DNA of 53,477 bases from JAHHUA01 sp036635475 (GTDB taxonomy: Bacteria; Bacillota; Clostridia; Oscillospirales; Ruminococcaceae). Below the pieces are notes generated by a model. It was not told where the DNA came from. It saw only the letters and a program-made list of their open reading frames with translations, and did no database searches. Positions within the stretch are counted from its first letter, which is position 1, and every line of letters starts with the position of its first letter. Shown piece by piece: positions 8,091-17,336 of this stretch. The position numbers and the translations under genes were made by a program. The stretch lies in the NCBI GenBank assembly GCA_036635475.1, contig JAVWQH010000013.1, forward strand, positions 1-53,477. Reading direction: 5' to 3'.

Positions 8091-8814
8091 TATATTGACA
8101 CTTTTTCCGGAAATGTGTGAAAGAGTGGTTGCAGAAAGCATAATTGGCAGAGCAATAAAAAATGATAAACTGCAAATATTTTGTCACAATATCAGGGATT
8201 TCAGCAATGATAAACACAGAAGAGTCGACGATACTCCTTATGGCGGCGGAATGGGAATGTTAATGCAAAACGAGCCTATATTTGCCTGTTATGAGCATAT
8301 TTGCAGTGAACTAAAATGCAAGCCATATGTAATATATATGTCGCCGAAAGGCACAGTTTTCACTCAAAAAAAAGCTATAGAACTTTCACATATCGAAAAT
8401 ATTGCAATAATTTGTGGTCACTATGAAGGTGTTGACCAGAGAGTTATTGATGAAATTGTTGATGAGGAAATAAGTATTGGCGATTATGTTTTGACGGGTG
8501 GAGAGCTTGGCGCATTAGTTGTGGTTGATGCTGTTGGAAGATTATGCGAAGGGGTTTTGTCTGATAGTGTGTGTTTTACCGAGGAAAGCCATTATAACGG
8601 CTTGCTTGAATATCCTCAATATACAAGACCTCCTATTTGGCACAACAAAGAAGTTCCGGAAGTTTTGGCAAGTGGACATCATGCCAATATTGCAAAATGG
8701 CAGCGACAACAATCATTATTATTAACCAAAGAACGTCGGCCGGATATGTTTGAAAAAATAGAATTAACAAAAGAAGATTTGAAATTTTTGAAGTCAATTA
8801 AAGCTAAAGATTAA
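8080..8814 (+). CDS. trmD: tRNA (guanine-37-N1)-methyltransferase TrmD, 244 aa
   Basis: SPOUT-class methyltransferase making m1G37 from S-adenosylmethionine, which prevents +1 frameshifting. Seen: MRIDILTLFPEM start, DDTPYGGGMGMLMQ, the trefoil-knot segment IICGHYEGVDQRVID and DYVLTGGELGALVVVDAVGR. The ATG at 8080 was preferred over the TTG one codon upstream; GAGGG lies within rimM. Overlap with rimM suggests coupled translation. Confidence 0.97.
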   Translation: MRIDILTLFPEMCERVVAESIIGRAIKNDKLQIFCHNIRDFSNDKHRRVDDTPYGGGMGMLMQNEPIFACYEHICSELKCKPYVIYMSPKGTVFTQKKAIELSHIENIAIICGHYEGVDQRVIDEIVDEEISIGDYVLTGGELGALVVVDAVGRLCEGVLSDSVCFTEESHYNGLLEYPQYTRPPIWHNKEVPEVLASGHHANIAKWQRQQSLLLTKERRPDMFEKIELTKEDLKFLKSIKAKD

Positions 8815-9127
8815 ATAAAAAGCTGGAAATTTATTTTATAAATGATGTTTATACTTTTAAATAATGTATAATATGTTTTATTTGGTTCAAAACTTATAGC
8901 TAATATGCACAAATACAACGTTGCCAATTGTTGTATTGTTAGAAAACAAGCAGAAAATATGTTAAAACTGCTATAAAACCATTTAAAATTATTGACGAGT
9001 CGAAACCTTATGGTATAATAGAATTACAGAACAACTTATTACTATCATTATTTTTATAAATTTTGATTAAATAATTGTTAAATTTACGAATAAATATATT
9101 AAATTTTGATTAGGAGAGTACGAACTT
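8815..9127. other. Intergenic stretch before the HPr gene
   Basis: About 310 bases with no gene. It contains an 8-bp hairpin without a T run (AATACAAC/GTTGTATT, about 8911-8936), the ptsH promoter at 8992-9019 and a roughly 100-base AT-rich leader in which no riboswitch motif was recognised. Confidence 0.6.
8992..9019 (+). promoter_or_regulatory. Promoter of the HPr gene
   Basis: TTGACG (8992-8997), 16-base spacer, TATAAT (9014-9019), with an extended -10 TGG at 9011-9013. Confidence 0.8.
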
Positions 9128-9391
9128 ATGTGTGTTAAAGAAGTTTCTGTAAAAAATCAGGTTGGATTGCACGCACGTCCCGCAACATTTTTTATCCAAA
9201 AAGCTAATGAATTTAAATCTTCAATTTGGGTTGAAAAAGATGAACGCAGAGTAAATGCAAAGAGCCTTTTGGGAATTCTTTCCTTGGGAATTTTGGGTGG
9301 TACACCTATTAGAATTATTGCTGATGGTTCAGATGAAGAAGCAGCAGTTGAAGCATTGACAACTTTAGTTGAATCCGGATTTGCTGAATAA
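9128..9391 (+). CDS. ptsH: HPr family phosphocarrier protein, 87 aa
   Basis: Full-length HPr. The phospho-acceptor His15 is present (GLHARPATFF) and Ser46, the site of HPr kinase, is present (NAKSLLGILSLG), so it could act both in PTS phosphotransfer and in catabolite regulation. It is monocistronic: own promoter upstream, terminator downstream. No enzyme I or HPr kinase gene lies in the window, so whether it serves a sugar PTS here is not visible. Confidence 0.95.
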   Translation: MCVKEVSVKNQVGLHARPATFFIQKANEFKSSIWVEKDERRVNAKSLLGILSLGILGGTPIRIIADGSDEEAAVEALTTLVESGFAE

Positions 9392-9408
9392 TTTTTAATT
9401 ATAAATAG

Positions 9409-9440
9409 AGCGGTGTTTTTAGTAAAACATCGCTTTTTTA
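9409..9440 (+). terminator. Intrinsic terminator after ptsH
   Basis: Arms AGCGGTGTTTT (9409-9419) and AAAACATCGCT (9424-9434) with one G-U pair, followed by a T run. Confidence 0.88.
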
Positions 9441-9474
9441 TTTTATCAAATAGCTTTATTATTCATCGAGAATA

Positions 9475-9483
9475 TGGTATAAT
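9475..9483 (+). promoter_or_regulatory. Extended -10 promoter of the gdpP operon
   Basis: TGG followed by TATAAT (9478-9483). The -35 region (TTTATT or TTATTA at 9455-9461) is poor, as expected for an extended -10 promoter. Confidence 0.6.
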
Positions 9484-9523
9484 ATTCATTAGTGCTATTA
9501 TAAATTTATAAAGGTGGAGCGTA

Positions 9524-11491
9524 ATGAGAAAAAAGGTAGAAATTTTCAAACCCGTTGTTTACACTTTAATATTAGCAATTCTGTTACTGACTGCTTTTGT
9601 CGGGTTTACTGATTATAAGCTTTTTAGTTATATAGCTCCCATAACCGCAATGGTTTTTGTTTATGTTTTCTTCAAAATGAAATTTGTACATGATGATATA
9701 GATGAGTTTCTTGAAGAACTGGGAACTGCAGTTTCGCAAATACACGAAACTAATATGATAACATTCCCAATGCCAATAATAATTTGTAGGAATAATGGAG
9801 AAATTGTTTGGTTTAATCAGTCTTTAAAAGATTTATGTGAGGACACTTCGGGATTATACGGAAAACCTATTACTGATTTGTTTAATGGCTTTGATTATAC
9901 AGATATAACTGAAAATAAGCCCACAGATTTTACAGTATTCGGAAAAGATTTTTCAGTATATACAATAAAAAAAGTTGAGGGTTCAGAAGAACTTTATTGT
10001 ATATATTTAGTTGACGATACAGAACTTAAAAAATATTATAGAGAATATTTCCGCACAAAACCTGCTGTTATAATTGCAGTTATAGATAACTACGATGAGC
10101 TGGTTCAAAATGCAAAAGATGGTGAAATATCGCAAATTGTGAGTACTGTTGAATATGAAATATCACAATATGCCAAAGAATACGAGGCGCTTATTTGTAA
10201 AACTGAAAGAGATAAATTCACTATAATAATTCGAGAAGAACAACTCAAAAAAGCAATTGATAATAAATTTGCAATTCTTGATACAGTAAGAAGTATATCT
10301 ATAGGTGAACGAATGACAGCTACTCTCTCAATCGGTGCTGCAAGAGATGGCAAGGACATCAGAGAAGTTGAACAGTGTGCAAGACAAGCCCTTGATATGG
10401 CTCTTGGAAGAGGTGGCGACCAAGCCGCATTAAAAACGCAAAATGGGTACGATTTTTATGGCGGAATTTCAAAAGGTGTTGAAAAGCGAACAAAGGTTAA
10501 GAGCCGTATTGTTGCAACAGCACTTGCTGAACTTATGGAAAGCTGCGAAAATATAATCATAATGGGACATAGATTTGCTGATTTGGATTGCTTTGGTGCG
10601 GCTATTGGTCTTAGCAAAGTAGCGGAACAAATGGGTAAGCCTGTTAATATTGCCATAAGGTCACAAAAGCACTTAGTTTCACCACTTTATGAACAACTTT
10701 ACGAAAATGGGTACAACAAAATTTTCTCAGAACCTGAGGAATTGCTTAACACAGTTAACGCAAATACTCTTTTAATTGTTGTTGATACACATGTTGAAAA
10801 TATTTTGGAATGTCCCGAACTATATAAGGCTTGTAAACACGTTGTCGTAATCGACCATCATAGAAAAATGGTTGGACATATTGGAAATGCAGTTATATTT
10901 TATCATGAACCATACGCTTCATCAACTTGCGAAATGGTTTCTGAATTAATACAATATTTTGGTGATTATGGCAAATTGTCAAGGTTGGAAGCCGAGGCTT
11001 TACTTGCAGGAATTATGCTTGATACCAAAAACTTTATAATCAAAACAGGAGTTAGAACATTTGAAGCTGCTGCATACCTTAAAAAAATGGGTGCAGATAC
11101 TGTTGATGTTAAAAAACTATTCAGTTCGCCTATTGCAACATATCAAAATCGTTCAGCACTTGTTTCGTCTGCTGAAATTTATAAGAATTGTGCCATTGCA
11201 ACTGCTGATGAAGCAAGTGCTGACATCAAAATTATCGTCCCTCAAGCGGCAGATGAGCTGCTTAACATACAAGGTGTTGATGCCTCTTTTGTTATGTATG
11301 AAATGAATAATGAGGTTTCATTTTCAGCACGTTCAATGGGAAAAATTAATGTTCAATTGATTATGGAAAAACTAAGTGGCGGTGGTCACTTAACAATGGC
11401 GGGGGCACAGGTCAAAAATATTTCATTATCTGAAGCTAAAAAAATGCTGACAGATGCAATTGACAAATATTTAGAAGAAAAGTCACAATAA
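9524..11491 (+). CDS. gdpP: Cyclic-di-AMP phosphodiesterase GdpP (DHH family), 655 aa
   Basis: Membrane-anchored enzyme that hydrolyses c-di-AMP. Domains in order: two N-terminal membrane helices (about residues 10-55), a PAS-like domain (about 85-170), a degenerate GGDEF domain (about 175-310, RGGDQAA in place of GGDEF), and DHH-DHHA1 phosphodiesterase domains with GHRFADLDCFGAAIGL, VVDTHVEN, VIDHHRKM and the terminal SGGGHLTMAGAQ. The start follows AGGTGG. It is the first gene of a run with rplI, dnaB, tilS, hpt and ftsH; rplI begins 32 bases later. Confidence 0.95.
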   Translation: MRKKVEIFKPVVYTLILAILLLTAFVGFTDYKLFSYIAPITAMVFVYVFFKMKFVHDDIDEFLEELGTAVSQIHETNMITFPMPIIICRNNGEIVWFNQSLKDLCEDTSGLYGKPITDLFNGFDYTDITENKPTDFTVFGKDFSVYTIKKVEGSEELYCIYLVDDTELKKYYREYFRTKPAVIIAVIDNYDELVQNAKDGEISQIVSTVEYEISQYAKEYEALICKTERDKFTIIIREEQLKKAIDNKFAILDTVRSISIGERMTATLSIGAARDGKDIREVEQCARQALDMALGRGGDQAALKTQNGYDFYGGISKGVEKRTKVKSRIVATALAELMESCENIIIMGHRFADLDCFGAAIGLSKVAEQMGKPVNIAIRSQKHLVSPLYEQLYENGYNKIFSEPEELLNTVNANTLLIVVDTHVENILECPELYKACKHVVVIDHHRKMVGHIGNAVIFYHEPYASSTCEMVSELIQYFGDYGKLSRLEAEALLAGIMLDTKNFIIKTGVRTFEAAAYLKKMGADTVDVKKLFSSPIATYQNRSALVSSAEIYKNCAIATADEASADIKIIVPQAADELLNIQGVDASFVMYEMNNEVSFSARSMGKINVQLIMEKLSGGGHLTMAGAQVKNISLSEAKKMLTDAIDKYLEEKSQ

Positions 11492-11523
11492 TGGCATAAA
11501 GCCTTAACATAGGAGGATAAATT

Positions 11524-11967
11524 ATGAAAGTAATATTAACGCAAGACGTACAGGGTTCAGGCAAAAAAGGGGAACTTGTTAATGTGTCAGACGGATATGC
11601 AAACAATTTTCTATTAAAGAAAAAGTTAGCCATTGAAGCAACACAGCAAGCATTAAATGAAATGAAAAACAGAATTTCGGCTGAAGAACATCGTGTTTCA
11701 GTTGAAAGACAATCTGCCAATGATTTAGCAAAAAAACTAAAAGATAAAAAAGTTGTTATAACAGCTAAAGCAGGTGTTGGCGGAAAATTATTTGGTGCAG
11801 TAACTTCTAAAGAAGTATCAGAAAATCTAAAAAAACAATATCAAGTTGATATTGATAAGAGAAAAATTGTTATGGCAGGTGATATAAAATCATTTGGCGA
11901 TTTTGCAGCAGAAGTTAAATTATATTCGGGAATATCAGCAAAAATTATTGTAGAAGTAACAGAATAA
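11524..11967 (+). CDS. rplI: 50S ribosomal protein L9, 147 aa
   Basis: Complete L9: N-terminal rRNA-binding domain MKVILTQDVQGSGKKGELVN with VSDGYANNFLLKKKLA, long connecting helix, and C-terminal domain GGKLFGAVTSKEVSENL. The ribosome-binding site AGGAGG lies upstream. gdpP-rplI-dnaB is a conserved Firmicutes order. Confidence 0.98.
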   Translation: MKVILTQDVQGSGKKGELVNVSDGYANNFLLKKKLAIEATQQALNEMKNRISAEEHRVSVERQSANDLAKKLKDKKVVITAKAGVGGKLFGAVTSKEVSENLKKQYQVDIDKRKIVMAGDIKSFGDFAAEVKLYSGISAKIIVEVTE

Positions 11968-11988
11968 TTCGTAGCTTGGGGGATAATA

Positions 11989-13338
11989 ATGGAAAACTTG
12001 AATACGCAGCAATTATATTCAACCCTTCCATACAATTTGGAGGCTGAGCAATCAGTTTTAGGTTCAGTGCTAATTGACCCATCATGTCTTCCACGAGTGA
12101 TGGAACATCTAAAACCGGAAAGCTTCTATCGTCCTCAGCACAAAGAAATTTTTTCAATATATTTGCAAATGTTCATCTCTTCAAAAAGCATAGACTTTAT
12201 AACCGTTTTAGATGAAGTGAAAAAAGAGTCTGTTTTCAGAAGTGAAGAAGATGCAAAAATATATTTGCTGCAATTGGCACAAATTGTTCCCTCAACAGCT
12301 AATGTTGAGGAATATGCAAGGATTGTTCGAGAAAAAAGTTATATAAGAAGATTAATTGAATCATCTAATGAAATAATTGAACTTGCAAGAAATGAAGATG
12401 CTGATGCTGCAAATTTGCTTGATATGGCAGAACAAAGCATTTTTGATATACGCAAGGGCAAAGAAACCACAGGACTTGTGAAGATAGATGAGATAATAAC
12501 AGAAACATATGACCAATTTCAAAAATTAAGCAGTGATGATAAGTCGGAGTATATGGGAATTTCAACTGGATTTTCTGCTCTTGATCAAGTTATTACAGGA
12601 CTTAATAAGTCGGATTTTTTGCTGGTTGCGGCTCGACCTGCAATGGGTAAAACATCTTTCGCTTTAAATATTGCAACCAATGTTGCATTAAAAGCTAACA
12701 AAACTGTTGCAATATTTTCTCTTGAAATGAGCAAAGAACAATTAGTTACAAGAATGTTGTCGGCTGAATCACTTATTCAATATCAAAGTTTGAGAAAAGG
12801 TGAATTGACAAGTAACGATTGGGTAAAACTAGGAATGGCAGCTCAAATACTCTGCAAAGCTCCGATTTATATTGATGATACCCCAGGAATAACAATTGGT
12901 CAGATGAAGGGTAAATTAAGAAGAATTAAAAATTTAGGCATTGTTATTATTGACTATTTGCAGTTGATGACAGGCTCAAGAAAGAGCGAAAACAGAGTTC
13001 AAGAAGTATCAGAAATAACTAGATCGCTTAAAATAATGGCAAAGGAATTAAACGTTCCTGTTATGACATTGTCGCAGTTATCACGTGGACCTGAGTCAAG
13101 AACTGACCATAGACCTATGCTTTCTGACTTGAGAGAATCCGGTTCTATTGAGCAAGATGCTGATATTGTAATGTTTCTATACCGAGATGCTTATTATAAT
13201 CCCGACACTGAAGACCAAAATATTGCTGAAGTAATTGTAGCAAAAAATCGTCATGGTGAAACTGATAATGTAAAAATGGGTTGGGACGGACAATTCACCA
13301 GATTTAAAAGTTTGGAGCTATACAAAAGTGAACAATAA
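11989..13338 (+). CDS. dnaB: Replicative DNA helicase DnaB/DnaC, 449 aa
   Basis: Hexameric replicative helicase. Helical N-terminal domain (LPYNLEAEQSVLGSVLID) and RecA-like C-terminal domain with Walker A ARPAMGKTSFALNIA, Walker B IVIIDYLQLM and the LSQLSRGPESR and SDLRESGSIEQDADIV motifs. No intein is visible. The start follows GGGGGA. The last 11 bases overlap tilS. Confidence 0.97.
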   Translation: MENLNTQQLYSTLPYNLEAEQSVLGSVLIDPSCLPRVMEHLKPESFYRPQHKEIFSIYLQMFISSKSIDFITVLDEVKKESVFRSEEDAKIYLLQLAQIVPSTANVEEYARIVREKSYIRRLIESSNEIIELARNEDADAANLLDMAEQSIFDIRKGKETTGLVKIDEIITETYDQFQKLSSDDKSEYMGISTGFSALDQVITGLNKSDFLLVAARPAMGKTSFALNIATNVALKANKTVAIFSLEMSKEQLVTRMLSAESLIQYQSLRKGELTSNDWVKLGMAAQILCKAPIYIDDTPGITIGQMKGKLRRIKNLGIVIIDYLQLMTGSRKSENRVQEVSEITRSLKIMAKELNVPVMTLSQLSRGPESRTDHRPMLSDLRESGSIEQDADIVMFLYRDAYYNPDTEDQNIAEVIVAKNRHGETDNVKMGWDGQFTRFKSLELYKSEQ

Positions 13339-14692
13339 AGTAATAACCACAATAGAAAAATATAATATGATTTCAAATAATGACAGCGTTTGTATCGCAT
13401 TATCAGGCGGTGCAGACTCTGTTTCATTGTTTCATTTTATGGTTACAAATAAAAAAATGTTGGGTATTAAAAATTTATATGCTTGTCATCTAAATCATAT
13501 GTTACGTGATGACGAGGCAGATAACGACGAAAAATTCGTCGTTAATTTATGTAATTCTTTTAATATTGAAGTTTTTGTAAAAAAAGTTGATATAAACAAA
13601 AAGGCAAATGAAACCTCAAAGTCAATCGAAGAGGCAGCAAGAGATGAAAGATACGATTTTTTTGCTGAAATAAGCAAAAAATATAATTGTAAGATTGCAA
13701 CAGCTCATACTTTGAGTGATTCAATGGAAACAACTTTATTTAATTTGTCAAGGGGGACAGGACTTAAAGGATTATGTGGAATATCTCCCACAAGAGATTA
13801 TATAATTCGTCCATTGATAACTTGTTCCAGACGAGAAATTGAAAAATATTGCTGCGAAAATGAATTGTCATTCGTCACAGATAGCACAAACAACACTGAT
13901 TTATATACTAGAAACAGAATTCGTCACAATATTATTCCAAAATTTTATGAATTAAATCCTATGGTTGAAAGCTCTTTTTTGCGTTTTTACAGTCAAGGAG
14001 AAACCGATGAGGACTTTTTGGAACAGGAAACTGATAAAGCATATAAATTAATCGAAAAATCCCAGCAGTACTTAAGAAATGAATATTTACTTTTGCACAA
14101 AGCAATTCGATATAGGGTTTTAGCAAAAATATTGTCTGATAAATCTATAGATGTGTATTCAGCACGACTTGAACTTTTGGATAATTATATTTATTCCGGA
14201 ACAGGTGCGGTTCAATTGTCAAAAGATGATTACTTGAAAGTTTCAAATGAGTATTTTAAAATCTGCGAGAATATCAGTCAGGAATACTATGAAATGACAA
14301 TCCCACATCTGCAACTTGGGAATAAAGAAAAAATCCAGTTGCCAACAGGTAAAACCATTGAATTTTCCCTTGAACATTATGAACAAAATAAAAACTTTGA
14401 AAACAATTTAGATAAAGGCTTAAAAAAGCAACTAGATTATGATAGAATAAAAGGTAATATTTTGCTTAGACAACGTAAGGACGGAGACAAAATTAACTTG
14501 CACAAAAGGAATTGTACAAAAAGCATTAAAAAGCTTTTTAATGAGATGAAAATACCAACAGAAAAAAGAAATTCTCAAGTGGTTTTGTGCGATGAAGAAG
14601 AAATAATATGGGTTGAGGGCGTTGGCTGTTCTTCAAACGTTGCAACAAATATTAAAACGCAAAATGTACTTATTATAAATATGGAGGATTAA
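13328..14692 (+). CDS. tilS: tRNA(Ile)-lysidine synthetase TilS, 454 aa
   Basis: N-type ATP pyrophosphatase that converts C34 of tRNA-Ile(CAU) to lysidine. The PP-loop SGGADSVSLFHF is near the N-terminus and the CHLNHMLRDDEADND segment follows. The C-terminal TilS domains end with DGDKINLHKRNCTKSIKKLF. The GTG start at 13328 overlaps dnaB; GGAG lies about 9 bases upstream. hpt follows after 3 bases. Confidence 0.95.
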   Translation: MNNKVITTIEKYNMISNNDSVCIALSGGADSVSLFHFMVTNKKMLGIKNLYACHLNHMLRDDEADNDEKFVVNLCNSFNIEVFVKKVDINKKANETSKSIEEAARDERYDFFAEISKKYNCKIATAHTLSDSMETTLFNLSRGTGLKGLCGISPTRDYIIRPLITCSRREIEKYCCENELSFVTDSTNNTDLYTRNRIRHNIIPKFYELNPMVESSFLRFYSQGETDEDFLEQETDKAYKLIEKSQQYLRNEYLLLHKAIRYRVLAKILSDKSIDVYSARLELLDNYIYSGTGAVQLSKDDYLKVSNEYFKICENISQEYYEMTIPHLQLGNKEKIQLPTGKTIEFSLEHYEQNKNFENNLDKGLKKQLDYDRIKGNILLRQRKDGDKINLHKRNCTKSIKKLFNEMKIPTEKRNSQVVLCDEEEIIWVEGVGCSSNVATNIKTQNVLIINMED

Positions 14693-14695
14693 TTT

Positions 14696-15235
14696 ATGAT
14701 AAACGATATGAAAGAAATACTAATATCAAAAGAAGAATTAGAAAAAAAAGTTACCGAGATGGGTGCTCAAATCTCTAAAGATTATGAAGGCAAAAATTTG
14801 ATGCTTGTAAGTGTTCTAAAAGGTTCAGTTGTGTTTATGGCTGACCTGATGAGGGCTATAACAGTACCTGTGAGTATTGATTTTATGTCAGTTTCAAGTT
14901 ATGGTGCAGGTGTAAAAAGCTCCGGTGTGGTTAAAATAATCAAAGACCTTGATGTTTCACTAGAAGGCAAAGACTTGCTTTTGGTTGAAGATATTCTCGA
15001 CAGCGGAAATACATTAAGCTATTTGAAAAAAATGTTAATGAATCGAAACCCTAACAGCATTAAAATTGCTACTCTCCTTGACAAACCGGAACGTAGAACT
15101 GCTGATTTATATGCAGATTATTTTGGTTTTGTTGTACCAGACGAATTTGTTGTAGGTTATGGTCTTGATTATGACGAAAAATACAGAAACTTCCCTGAAG
15201 TTGGTGTATTAAAACCTGAAGTATATACTAAATAA
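14696..15235 (+). CDS. hpt: Hypoxanthine phosphoribosyltransferase, 179 aa
   Basis: Purine salvage enzyme making IMP or GMP from the base and PRPP. The PRPP-binding motif is LLVEDILDSGNTL; the N-terminal loop LVSVLKGSVVFMADLMR and the C-terminal FVVPDEFVVGYGLDYDEKYRN are typical. GGAGG precedes the ATG. The order tilS-hpt-ftsH is conserved in Firmicutes. Confidence 0.97.
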   Translation: MINDMKEILISKEELEKKVTEMGAQISKDYEGKNLMLVSVLKGSVVFMADLMRAITVPVSIDFMSVSSYGAGVKSSGVVKIIKDLDVSLEGKDLLLVEDILDSGNTLSYLKKMLMNRNPNSIKIATLLDKPERRTADLYADYFGFVVPDEFVVGYGLDYDEKYRNFPEVGVLKPEVYTK

Positions 15236-15264
15236 AAATATATCATCAAAGGGAGCGATGTTGA

Positions 15265-17214
15265 TTGGCGAGCATTGATAATAAAAACAAAGGTATTAAG
15301 GGTTTAGGCATTTATATTGCACTTTTAGTAGGATTGATTATTATAGTTAGTTCTATGAAATTTTTGCAAAAAGACACTGTAACAGAAAAATATTCAACAA
15401 TTATTGGATATTTTGAAGATCAGAAAGTTATAGACTACTATTTGGATTTTGGCACATCTAAACTTCAAATAGAGGTTAAACAGCCTGATAACACAACTAA
15501 AAAAATAGAATATAAAGTCCCACATGTTGGAATATTCTTAGATGAAATACTCGATGATGTTGAAATTTATAACGAAGCGCACCCAGATGCAAAGATGACA
15601 CGTGACTATAAAGCGCCGGCAGAAGCACCTTGGTGGATAGCTATGATGCCATTTGTACTGATTTTGCTGTCTATGGGAGCATTATGGTATTTTATGATGC
15701 GTCAAACAAAGGGTGGAGATGGTGCAAATGTTATGAATTTTGCCAAAGCTAAACCCCGAATATCTAATGCAGAAAATAAAGTTAAATTTACCGATGTTGC
15801 AGGTGCTGATGAAGAAAAAAATGAACTGCAAGAAATCGTAGAATTTTTAAAAAATCCATCAAAATTCAACTCTTTAGGCGCAAGAATACCTAAGGGCGTT
15901 TTGTTGATGGGACCTCCGGGAACAGGTAAAACACTTTTAGCAAAAGCTGTTGCAGGCGAGGCTGATGTTCCATTCTTTTCAATTTCAGGTTCTGATTTCG
16001 TTGAAATGTTTGTTGGTGTGGGTGCCTCAAGAGTTAGAGATTTGTTTGAACAAGCAAAGAAAAACGCACCAAGTATAATATTTATTGATGAAATTGATGC
16101 TGTAGGTCGTCACAGAGGCGCAGGACTCGGTGGGGGACACGACGAAAGAGAACAAACACTTAATCAGTTATTAGTTGAAATGGACGGATTTGGTGCAAAC
16201 ACAGGAGTAATTATTATCGCTGCAACCAACAGACGTGATATACTTGACCCTGCTTTATTGCGTCCGGGAAGATTTGACAGACAAATTTTTGTCGGCTATC
16301 CTGACGTTAAGGGCAGAGAAGAAATATTGAAGGTTCATACAAGAAATAAGCCGTTAGCTCCTGACGTTGAACTATCGGTTATAGCTAAAACAACAGCAGG
16401 TTTTACTGGTGCAGACCTAGAAAATATTGTTAATGAAGCTGCACTTTTAGCCGCTCGTGCTGACAGAAAAGCAATAACAATGTTTGATATTGAAAATGCT
16501 ACAATAAAAGTTGTTGCAGGACCTGAAAAACGTTCACATGTTTATACAGAAAAAGATAAAAAGTTGACTGCTTTCCACGAATCAGGTCATGCCGTTTGCA
16601 CATATTATATGTCTGCCGTTGACCCTGTTCATCAAATTTCCATTATACCAAGAGGTATGGCTGGCGGTTACACAATGTCATTGCCAACTGAAGATAAAAA
16701 CTATCGCACAAAACGTGAAATGCAAGAAAATCTAGTCACACTTTTAGGCGGTAGAATGGCTGAAAAATTGACATTGGACGATATTTCCACAGGTGCATCA
16801 AACGACCTTGAACGTGTTACAAAATTAGCACGTGCTATGGTTACAAAATATGGATTTAGTGATAGAATTGGACCTGTTGTTTACGGTCAAGACCAAGAAG
16901 AAATTTTCTTAGGCAGAGATATTTCTCAATCACAAAATTATTCAGAAAATATTGCTGCTGAAATTGATTCGGAAGTCAGAGAAATTATTGATAATGCTTA
17001 TGAAAAAGCACAAGAAATCTTAACTCTTCATATGGATAAATTGATAATTGTCGCTGAAAATCTAATCGAACGTGAAAAGATTGAGGGCGATGAATTTAAG
17101 ATTTTGATGGAGGGCGGCACTCTACCTGAACTTAACTTAAACTCAAATAAGACTGAAACTAAATTAGATATTCTTATTGAAAACACAATAACTGACCAAC
17201 CAAAAGAAAACTAA
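15265..17214 (+). CDS. ftsH: ATP-dependent zinc metalloprotease FtsH, 649 aa
   Basis: Membrane AAA protease. Two membrane helices (about residues 13-30 and 123-143) flank an extracytoplasmic domain. The AAA module has Walker A GPPGTGKT (216-223), Walker B with FIDEIDAVG, and the second region of homology around RPGRFDRQIF. The zinc protease site is HESGH (438-442). The start is TTG at 15265, with GGGAG 10 bases upstream; no in-frame ATG exists nearby. A terminator follows the stop. Confidence 0.96.
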   Translation: MASIDNKNKGIKGLGIYIALLVGLIIIVSSMKFLQKDTVTEKYSTIIGYFEDQKVIDYYLDFGTSKLQIEVKQPDNTTKKIEYKVPHVGIFLDEILDDVEIYNEAHPDAKMTRDYKAPAEAPWWIAMMPFVLILLSMGALWYFMMRQTKGGDGANVMNFAKAKPRISNAENKVKFTDVAGADEEKNELQEIVEFLKNPSKFNSLGARIPKGVLLMGPPGTGKTLLAKAVAGEADVPFFSISGSDFVEMFVGVGASRVRDLFEQAKKNAPSIIFIDEIDAVGRHRGAGLGGGHDEREQTLNQLLVEMDGFGANTGVIIIAATNRRDILDPALLRPGRFDRQIFVGYPDVKGREEILKVHTRNKPLAPDVELSVIAKTTAGFTGADLENIVNEAALLAARADRKAITMFDIENATIKVVAGPEKRSHVYTEKDKKLTAFHESGHAVCTYYMSAVDPVHQISIIPRGMAGGYTMSLPTEDKNYRTKREMQENLVTLLGGRMAEKLTLDDISTGASNDLERVTKLARAMVTKYGFSDRIGPVVYGQDQEEIFLGRDISQSQNYSENIAAEIDSEVREIIDNAYEKAQEILTLHMDKLIIVAENLIEREKIEGDEFKILMEGGTLPELNLNSNKTETKLDILIENTITDQPKEN

Positions 17215-17224
17215 ATAATAATTT

Positions 17225-17258
17225 AAGCAAGCGAAATAAAAACTCGCTTGCTTTTTTA
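17225..17258 (+). terminator. Intrinsic terminator after ftsH
   Basis: Perfect 10-bp stem AAGCAAGCGA/TCGCTTGCTT followed by a T run. Confidence 0.9.
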
Positions 17259-17272
17259 TAAAACAAAACCAT

Positions 17273-17314
17273 AAAAATAGAGCATATACATAAATCAATA
17301 ATGTATATACTCTA
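17273..17314 (-). terminator. Terminator of the glycine reductase operon
   Basis: On the minus strand a stem of about 14 bp with one mismatch (17278-17291 against 17301-17314) is followed by TTTTT, 23 bases after the grdD stop codon. Confidence 0.82.
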
Positions 17315-17336
17315 TTTTAATAATACTATTTAACTA